Shown one piece after another: positions 59,544 to 64,000 of a DNA stretch of 64,000 nucleotides. Every line of letters starts with the position of its first letter. The first letter of the stretch is position 1. The position numbers were made by a program, and so were the translations under genes. This DNA is from Brevundimonas sp. SGAir0440 (GTDB lineage: Bacteria; Pseudomonadota; Alphaproteobacteria; Caulobacterales; Caulobacteraceae), in the NCBI RefSeq assembly GCF_005484585.1, contig NZ_CP039435.1, positions 1,488,001 through 1,552,000 of the forward strand, in the 5' to 3' direction. The notes beneath the pieces were generated by a model. It was not told where the DNA came from and ran no database searches. It saw only the letters and a list, made by a program, of their open reading frames with translations.

Positions 59544-59977
59544 CCGCTATGATCGCCGCCATCGCTGCAAGCCCCCTCTTTCCGAAGCTGGCTGGCTGGA
59601 CCGCTATCGTCATCGCGTGCATCGCCATCATTTGGATCGGCGCGGCGCACATCAACCATCGGGTCGAGACGTGGAAGGCCGGGGTGGTCGAAGCCGCCCA
59701 CGCCGAAGTCCGCGAAGAGCAACTGAAGGAAGGGCTGGCCCACGCCGAAAAGGTCGCCACCCTGTCCCGGCGGCTCGCAGAGAGCGAAGCGCGGTTCAAC
59801 GAGAAAGCCGCAGCCCGTCAAACCGCTATCGTTGACCAAACGCGGGCGGCAGAGGCCAACGTCAGGCAACAGATCGCAGACGGCGACATCGTAGCGGGGA
59901 AACTCTCGCCGGTGACGATGGCGGCCATCGACCAGTTCGAACTTATGGAAGCGGAGCGCATCCGAGCGGGCCGATAA
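59540..59977 (+). CDS. Inner membrane spanin (Rz-like)
   Basis: The 145-residue product has one N-terminal membrane segment (WTAIVIACIAIIWIGAAHIN). A long periplasmic coiled coil follows (EVREEQLKEGLAHAEKVATL, then RRLAESEARFNEKAAARQTA). This is the plan of i-spanins, which work with an outer membrane lipoprotein to fuse the two membranes at lysis. The lipoprotein gene follows directly, and the TAA stop lies in a TAAATA box. Confidence 0.8.
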   Translation: MTAMIAAIAASPLFPKLAGWTAIVIACIAIIWIGAAHINHRVETWKAGVVEAAHAEVREEQLKEGLAHAEKVATLSRRLAESEARFNEKAAARQTAIVDQTRAAEANVRQQIADGDIVAGKLSPVTMAAIDQFELMEAERIRAGR

Positions 59978-59980
59978 ATA
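59975..59980 (+). promoter_or_regulatory. TAAATA box 5 nt before the start codon at 59986, overlapping the spanin stop codon
   Basis: GGGCCGATAAATACGGCTATG: the TAA ends the i-spanin gene and the ATG of the lipoprotein follows 5 bases later. Confidence 0.65.
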
Positions 59981-59985
59981 CGGCT

Positions 59986-60300
59986 ATGAAAGCCCTGATC
60001 TGTCTCGCCGTTTCCGCCCTTGTCCTTGGGGCCTGTGCTACCGCGCCCGCGCCTACGGTCGTCACCAAAACCGAACTGGTCCCGGTGTCGGTGGACCATG
60101 ACCTGTTCAGCCCGAACCTCTGCCCGTCGTGGCCTCGCAAAGCTGACTACATCGTCGCCGGAGCGGACGAAGAGGGGCTGTCCTACCTAACCGCCGGGTA
60201 TCTGGCCTACCGATGCGAGCGCGAAGGAAGAATTTCTGCGGGCGAGCGACAGCGCGAAATCGAACTACAGATCACCCGCGACGGCGCCGCGCGCCCCTGA
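59986..60300 (+). CDS. Outer membrane spanin lipoprotein (Rz1-like)
   Basis: The 104-residue product starts MKALICLAVSALVLGACATA, a lipoprotein signal with lipobox LGAC. A Pro-containing polar part follows (APAPTVVTKTELVPVSVDHD), with two Cys later. It pairs with the i-spanin just upstream. Here the two are separate and in tandem, rather than nested as in lambda. Its start has no ribosome binding site and sits 5 bases after a TAAATA box. Confidence 0.75.
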   Translation: MKALICLAVSALVLGACATAPAPTVVTKTELVPVSVDHDLFSPNLCPSWPRKADYIVAGADEEGLSYLTAGYLAYRCEREGRISAGERQREIELQITRDGAARP

Positions 60301-60725
60301 CAGATGGGCGGGGCCAACTACAAAACCCGCAGTTCCAAATAGTCAGGTCAAAGCCTGAATATTCGCGACACCAGCCGTTATTTGGCAGCGGCCGTGACAA
60401 CCACCCCCAGCGGTGCGTCCCCGTCAGTCAATATTCCGAAGGCTACGGCTTCTTGTGAGGCGCGGTAGAATATTTTGCATTTAATTGACTTTGATATTTG
60501 AGACATCGTGCACGCAATGTCCGCAGAGACACAGTATCGCGCAATAAAAGTGCGCCGCGATGCTTGACCGACGCGAAGTTGAGCGTATGTTGGGGTCATC
60601 GGCGGCGGCAACGTCACTGATCTGGGGGCGCATTACCCCAGTGTAAGCGTAAATCGGCTACCTCGGCGGCCCTGTTCTTTGTCTTCCACCTTGGAACGGG
60701 GCCGCCATCACTCATAGGAACTCTA
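60301..60725. other. Non-coding stretch with strong hairpins
   Basis: About 425 bases without a credible gene. It contains an AT-rich patch (60460-60510), a CTGGGG/CCCCAG hairpin at 60622-60641, and a 13-bp hairpin at 60665-60706 (GGCGGCCCTGTTC with GAACGGGGCCGCC). The latter ends 19 bases before the next ATG. No T run follows the second hairpin, so it is more likely a leader structure than a terminator. Confidence 0.55.
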
Positions 60726-60902
60726 ATGGATACCTTTTTGGTCCCTTCGGACCAGACCGATGAAGTGCGCGAGTGGTGCATCGTAAACGCCCCGTCTGCG
60801 CGCCATGGCGAAGGCGTCGTCTCGATGGACTTCGCGGACAGCTTCTTCTTCCAAATGCGCTGGTTCCCCGGCTGTCATCTGATTGAGCCAGCAGCGGCAT
60901 GA
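60726..60902 (+). CDS. Very small protein of unknown function
   Basis: The 58-residue product reads MDTFLVPSDQTDEVREWCIV and ends CHLIEPAAA. Its stop overlaps the ATG of the next gene (ATGA), which supports real translation. The TAGGAAC before the start is a modest ribosome binding site. It is acidic with two Cys; no family is recognised. Confidence 0.6.
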   Translation: MDTFLVPSDQTDEVREWCIVNAPSARHGEGVVSMDFADSFFFQMRWFPGCHLIEPAAA

Positions 60903-61267
60903 CCGATCTGATCAACATCACTGACAACACGGTCGAGGTCTGGCGTCACATTGACGACAGTTGGCAGACCGCGCGCGAGCTACATATTCTGATGACCGAG
61001 GAAGCACCGCGCGTGTCGATTTCGATCAAGAATGTGCGGCTTCAGATCAACAAGATGGTCGAAGCTGGCGTGGTCGAGCGGCGCACGACATGGGCAAACC
61101 CGGCTGAATATCGCGTGGCAGAGGTCCGTGGTCACGGCCCGTCACTGGACCTGTTGTGCGAGCTTAACGAACTGATGGACGACACCGGGGGAGACTATCC
61201 CTACGGCAAAGGCTCGAAATTCCGTGGGGTCGGCCAAACGAGTGGGATGATGAATGCCCAAGGCTGA
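60899..61267 (+). CDS. Winged-helix-like DNA-binding protein
   Basis: The 122-residue product has helices in the order of a winged helix: NTVEVWRHIDDSWQTARELH, then RVSISIKNVRLQINKMVEAG, with the wing VVERRTTWANPAEYRVAEV. It may be a late or lysogeny regulator. It is translationally coupled to the 58-residue gene. The conserved ELH..M and NKMVEAGVVERR stretches are as in small archaeal- or phage-type winged helices. Confidence 0.65.
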   Translation: MTDLINITDNTVEVWRHIDDSWQTARELHILMTEEAPRVSISIKNVRLQINKMVEAGVVERRTTWANPAEYRVAEVRGHGPSLDLLCELNELMDDTGGDYPYGKGSKFRGVGQTSGMMNAQG

Positions 61268-61322
61268 TCTGGCGCCTATCCGTCGCTCACGATAACGGCG
61301 CGCACGGAAGGCCCCGGCCGCA

Positions 61323-61328
61323 TAAATA
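61323..61328 (+). promoter_or_regulatory. TAAATA box before the GIY-YIG-like gene, first copy
   Basis: GGCCGCATAAATAGTTT lies 98 bases before the start at 61427. No start codon stands at the usual 4-5 base distance. Confidence 0.4.
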
Positions 61329-61416
61329 GTTTTGTCGGGAGAGGTCATTGGCTCCCGATATTCTCCGATATTGTGGGGGAGGCCGGGGGCATCCGGCCTC
61401 CCTTTGGTCGTTCCGC

Positions 61417-61422
61417 TAAATA
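61417..61422 (+). promoter_or_regulatory. TAAATA box 4 nt before the start codon at 61427
   Basis: TTCCGCTAAATATCGGATG: the 13 bases TAAATATCGGATG are identical to those at 31729-31741, 30 kb away. Confidence 0.65.
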
Positions 61423-61426
61423 TCGG

Positions 61427-61819
61427 ATGACAGACTGGATCATCCCGCCCGGCGTAAGCGAAGCCGACCTCACCAAATTCGCTGGCTTCACCTACCTGAT
61501 CACGAACCTGATCACGGGCCGCGCCTACGTCGGCCAAAAGGTTCTTAAGGAAAAGAAGCACGGCAAGGTCCGTCACGATCTGTGGCGCCGCTACTTCGGA
61601 TCATGCACCGAGTTGAAGGACGATGTTGCCGCGCTCGGCCCGGACAACTTCCGCCGGGAAATCCTGACGCTCTGCAAAACCCGGCCCCTGATGAACTACG
61701 AAGAGACGCGGGAAATGTTCGCCCGAAACGTCCTTTACGCCCGCCTCCCTGACGGCTCGCGCGCATTTTACAACGGCCACATCATGAATCGCTTCCGACC
61801 CTCGAAGGTGGCGGCGTGA
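61427..61819 (+). CDS. GIY-YIG-like (Seg-type) homing endonuclease
   Basis: The 130-residue product starts at the ATG at 61427 (MTDWIIPPGVSEADLTKFAG). The motif FTYLITNLITGRAYVGQK is a variant GIY-YIG core (TYL..., YVG). It is followed by RHDLWRRYFGSCTELKDDVA and ALGPDNFRREILTLC, with the conserved Arg and the E of RREIL. PLMNYEETREMFAR corresponds to the catalytic-Glu region of Seg-type nucleases of T4. It is small and lacks an obvious separate DNA-binding domain. The leaderless start ties it to the late regulon. Confidence 0.75.
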   Translation: MTDWIIPPGVSEADLTKFAGFTYLITNLITGRAYVGQKVLKEKKHGKVRHDLWRRYFGSCTELKDDVAALGPDNFRREILTLCKTRPLMNYEETREMFARNVLYARLPDGSRAFYNGHIMNRFRPSKVAA

Positions 61820-62127
61820 TCCGGCGTGTCCTTGGGGTCGTTTGGTCCGCGATCCTCGCCGTCCTGTGGTTCCTGAACGTGCTGGAACCGCCGGTGAAGG
61901 GCTGCGCGCCCATGCTGTCCCTGTCCAAGGTCTACATGTGGCTGATGGTCCCCCTGACCGTCATCGCCGTCACGACCCCCGGCAACGCGGACATGGTGGT
62001 GGCCCTCTCGGGCCTGTCCCTCGGGATCGGCAATTACGCCTTTCGCCGCTTCATGCAGGTGAAGACCAAAACCGGCGGCTACGCTCTGGCGCCGGTCAAG
62101 GAAGAGGACGACGCGGCGGCTTCCTGA
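61816..62127 (+). CDS. Small membrane protein, holin candidate
   Basis: The 103-residue product starts at a GTG overlapping the preceding stop. Two hydrophobic segments (VLGVVWSAILAVLWFLNVLE and VYMWLMVPLTVIAVTTPGNA) and a third weaker one are followed by a charged C terminus (KEEDDAAAS). Size and layout fit a class II holin. It converges on the integrase gene, overlapping it by 49 bases. Confidence 0.55.
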   Translation: MIRRVLGVVWSAILAVLWFLNVLEPPVKGCAPMLSLSKVYMWLMVPLTVIAVTTPGNADMVVALSGLSLGIGNYAFRRFMQVKTKTGGYALAPVKEEDDAAAS

Positions 62128-63842
62128 CGGCGAAGGACAGCATCCAAGGCGTTCTCAAGTCTTTGTTCGCCCCCGAGCATTCCAGCCCGTAGTCCCGGCG
62201 CCATATCGACCGCCGTGCCATCGGGCAGGGTGACGACCTCAAGATTTTTGGTCAGGTCGTAATCCGCGATCACCATGCCATTGTTGTCGAACTTCACCCC
62301 GATCATGCCGCCGACCAGCGTCAGGGCGAATGTCCGCTCTGGCTCCCCGCGTTGCGTGTCTACGGCGTTGCACCGGACTTCGGCGACAACCCCCTTTAAG
62401 GCGTCCATGACCTTCAGCCGCGCCGCCTCTCTGATCACCTTGTCAGGGCTGGCGATGGCGTCGCGGATTTCCATCACTCGCCGCGCATGTTCCGCCGGGC
62501 TGACCCACCCACGGGCCTTGGCCAAAGCATCCTCAAGAGGCCCGAGAGCCGCCTTGGCTGTCTTCAAGGCCGCGCTCAACTCGTTGAACTGGTCTTCGGC
62601 CATCTGGTTGTCGGGGTGCTTCAGGTAGATCGCATAGGCGTTCTTTGCCAGCAGATCGGCATCCGCGATGGCCTTCTGCTGTGCCGCGACCTGATGGACC
62701 AGCGACAGGCTGTCGTCGGGGCGCCGGAAATGCCGGTCATCGAGAGCGCGGGTCAGCACAACATCAAGCGCGGCCTCTTCGAAAGGCTCATACCGGAACG
62801 TCTCGTTATAGGGGCATCCGCGCCGCTGGTTGGCCGCTGAACACTGGTAGACGCGGGTCTTGTTCGGAAGGGTCCGCAGATACATGCGGGCGCCGCAGTG
62901 ATCGCAGACGATCAGGCCGCTGAAGAGGTTGACGGCCTTGCCTGTTTCGCGCCCGCCGGTCAGCTTGCGCCCGGCCAACTGTGCCCGCGCCTTGGCGACC
63001 AGATCGGCGGGGACAGCCCGCTCATAGTAGCCGGGATGGAAGACCCCGGCGTTCTTCACCCGACCGGGATTGGCCCCGCCTGAAAGGTAGTCGCCTTCAG
63101 CAGCAGGGGAGGTCAGGACAAAGCGGACGTTCGACTGATCCCACGTCGCCGTCCGACCCCACGTCGGCACCTTGTCGTCATTCAGCCGCTTGGCGATCAT
63201 GCGGACGCCGCGACCGTCAGCGGCCAACTGGTAAATCTTCACGACCGTCGCCGCGTGTTCATTACACACCCGGTCACCATCCTTTGTGACGGTGATCCAG
63301 CCGGGCACCTTGCGGGTGATCAGATCGGTCTTTTGCCGCTTCAGTTTCTTTTCCCACCCGTCCGTCACCTTCTCGGACAGGTTCTCGGAATAGTCGTTGG
63401 CGGCTTTCGCCCCCAAAAGGATTTCAAGGAAATCGGTCAGTCTGGACCCGCCGAAGGTGTCGCGGTCATGCAGCTTGCCGGGCGTGACGGTGGCGAACAT
63501 CACGCCCGCATCCGTCATGTCTTCCATCCACCGGCGCGTGACGCGGCTTTCCATCCGGCTCAACCGGTCCAGCTTTTCGGTCAGGATGATTGTGCCTTGG
63601 GGGATTTCCCCGGCGCGGATTTCGTCGGCCAGCTTCCCGAGGTTGCCGCCGTTCAGATGGTGACCTGACCAAGCAGATCGCCCGAGGTCTTCAACGACGC
63701 GGGTGACCGTCCAGCCTTGCCGACCCGCATAGGCGTAGCAGTCTTCAAGCTGGCGTTCGCGGGACGCCCCGGATTCCTGCCGCTTCGTGCTGAAACGAAT
63801 ATACAAAATGCAGTTGGCCGGGCTGTCCATACCCACCGCCAT
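62079..63842 (-). CDS. int: Large serine integrase
   Basis: The product is 587 residues from the ATG at 63842 (MAVGMDSPANCILYIRFSTK); the ATG at 63830 is also possible. The catalytic domain has YIRFSTKRQ with the nucleophile Ser, IILTEKLDRLSRMESRVTRR, and an E helix. The recombinase domain has YQLAADGRGVRMIAKRLNDD. A zinc ribbon follows (VCDHCGARMYLRT and YQCSAANQRRGCP), and then a coiled-coil segment. Such enzymes integrate between short attP and attB sites without host factors and need a separate directionality factor to excise. It lies 34 bases from attR, which confirms the boundary. Confidence 0.95.
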   Translation of the reverse strand: MAVGMDSPANCILYIRFSTKRQESGASRERQLEDCYAYAGRQGWTVTRVVEDLGRSAWSGHHLNGGNLGKLADEIRAGEIPQGTIILTEKLDRLSRMESRVTRRWMEDMTDAGVMFATVTPGKLHDRDTFGGSRLTDFLEILLGAKAANDYSENLSEKVTDGWEKKLKRQKTDLITRKVPGWITVTKDGDRVCNEHAATVVKIYQLAADGRGVRMIAKRLNDDKVPTWGRTATWDQSNVRFVLTSPAAEGDYLSGGANPGRVKNAGVFHPGYYERAVPADLVAKARAQLAGRKLTGGRETGKAVNLFSGLIVCDHCGARMYLRTLPNKTRVYQCSAANQRRGCPYNETFRYEPFEEAALDVVLTRALDDRHFRRPDDSLSLVHQVAAQQKAIADADLLAKNAYAIYLKHPDNQMAEDQFNELSAALKTAKAALGPLEDALAKARGWVSPAEHARRVMEIRDAIASPDKVIREAARLKVMDALKGVVAEVRCNAVDTQRGEPERTFALTLVGGMIGVKFDNNGMVIADYDLTKNLEVVTLPDGTAVDMAPGLRAGMLGGEQRLENALDAVLRRQEAAASSSSLTGARA

Positions 63843-63859
63843 GCCTGAATGAGAACCGG

Positions 63860-64000
63860 TTAGCAAGTCCAGCCATGTTCGCAACCTTTGTACGGGTTGA
63901 TGGAGCGGTCGAAGCCGATGTCCGGACTATCGTTCCGGGCGATTATGGTGCGGGCGTGTTCAGGGGTGAGGGTGGTGCGCAGCGGCGCAGCCTCGGCGTC
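63860..64000 (-). pseudogene. Radical SAM protein, 5' part, continuing beyond the window
   Basis: From the right edge the frame reads [20 protein letters not shown] and [11 protein letters not shown], then enters phage sequence as WTC and stops. The part up to GCEH is the beginning of the family's cluster motif. Joined to the left fragment it restores [19 protein letters not shown]. The start codon is outside the window. Confidence 0.92.
63876..63880. other. Right attachment site attR core
   Basis: TGTTC is shared with attL. Host sequence to its right (GCAACCTTTGTACGGG) encodes CEH-proximal residues of the radical SAM gene. The phage-side arm reads GTCCAGCCA, preceded by GAGAACCGGTTAG. Confidence 0.85.

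Larger units (their letters stand above)
14079..63880. mobile_element. Complete-looking temperate myovirus prophage, about 49.8 kb
   Basis: Both ends are fixed by the split host gene: 3' part on the left, 5' part on the right, same strand, same reading frame. Within these limits lie terminase, portal, capsid, contractile sheath, tube, tape measure, Mu-like baseplate genes, fibres, spanins and a large serine integrase at the right end. All the structural genes are open and none appears truncated. Base composition is somewhat lower in G+C than the host flank, most clearly at 14.1-31.7 kb. I cannot find an endolysin, replication genes or a standard CI repressor. Some functions are therefore hidden among unknown genes or supplied by the host. 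Confidence 0.95.

Overview
The window looks like a piece of an alphaproteobacterial chromosome from Caulobacterales, most likely Brevundimonas or a close relative. The evidence is a popZ gene directly upstream of valS, very high G+C coding sequence, a MucR-family regulator and a CcrM-style (beta-class) adenine methyltransferase. The genus is an inference from gene content only.

Host part, 1-14083. In order: the 5' part of an mrpA-type Na+/H+ antiporter gene on the minus strand (running off the left edge), tRNA-Asn(GTT), a TrmH/SpoU methyltransferase, tRNA-Cys(GCA), a PCMT-family gene, a TolC-family efflux protein, popZ, valS, tlyA, a Tyr/Gly-rich glycine-zipper envelope protein, a RumA-like rRNA methyltransferase with a small acidic partner, a lipoprotein alpha/beta hydrolase, and the 3' part of a radical SAM gene.

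Prophage, about 14079-63880 (49.8 kb). It is inserted inside the radical SAM gene. The 3' part of that gene lies at 13214-14083. The 5' part reappears on the same strand at 63860-64000 and ends within its iron-sulfur cysteine motif. The shared junction is only TGTTC. The large serine integrase that explains this lies just inside the right end. Rejoining the two flanks restores CX3CX2C.

Prophage layout: a left-end stretch with terminators and few genes (14.1-16.1 kb); a minus-strand gene of unknown function; terminase small and large subunits (17.0-18.9 kb); a 12.8-kb accessory block (18.9-31.7 kb); then a rightward structural region (31.7-60.3 kb). The accessory block holds a zinc-ligand-less MucR homologue, an AbiJ/STM4504-like HEPN protein, a ribbon-helix-helix protein, a serine recombinase, a second HEPN-like protein with a small partner, and an unusual number of lipoproteins and small exported proteins. 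The structural region runs portal, scaffold, capsid, connectors, contractile sheath and tube, tail chaperone with a -1 frameshift, tape measure, Mu-like baseplate order, large fibres, coiled-coil membrane protein and spanins. Small regulatory genes, a GIY-YIG-like endonuclease, a small membrane protein and the integrase follow. It is a temperate myovirus with Mu/P2-like tail order. I see no recognisable endolysin, replication gene, classical CI repressor or late sigma factor.

Two regulatory systems stand out. (1) The motif (C/G)(A/C)TAAATA recurs through the structural genes without a -35 box. In ten places, one of them on the opposite strand, it sits exactly 4-5 nt before a start codon, and it often shares its TAA with the stop codon of the gene before. 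This matches the T4 late-promoter core TATAAATA and predicts leaderless late mRNAs. (2) The near-palindrome TATGTGCTGGCACATA and its half-sites recur at three minus-strand promoters in the accessory block, each built as TTGAC(C/G), 17 nt, CATA, upstream of two small operons and a recombinase. This looks like a private regulon, possibly controlled by the ribbon-helix-helix protein encoded in one of those operons.
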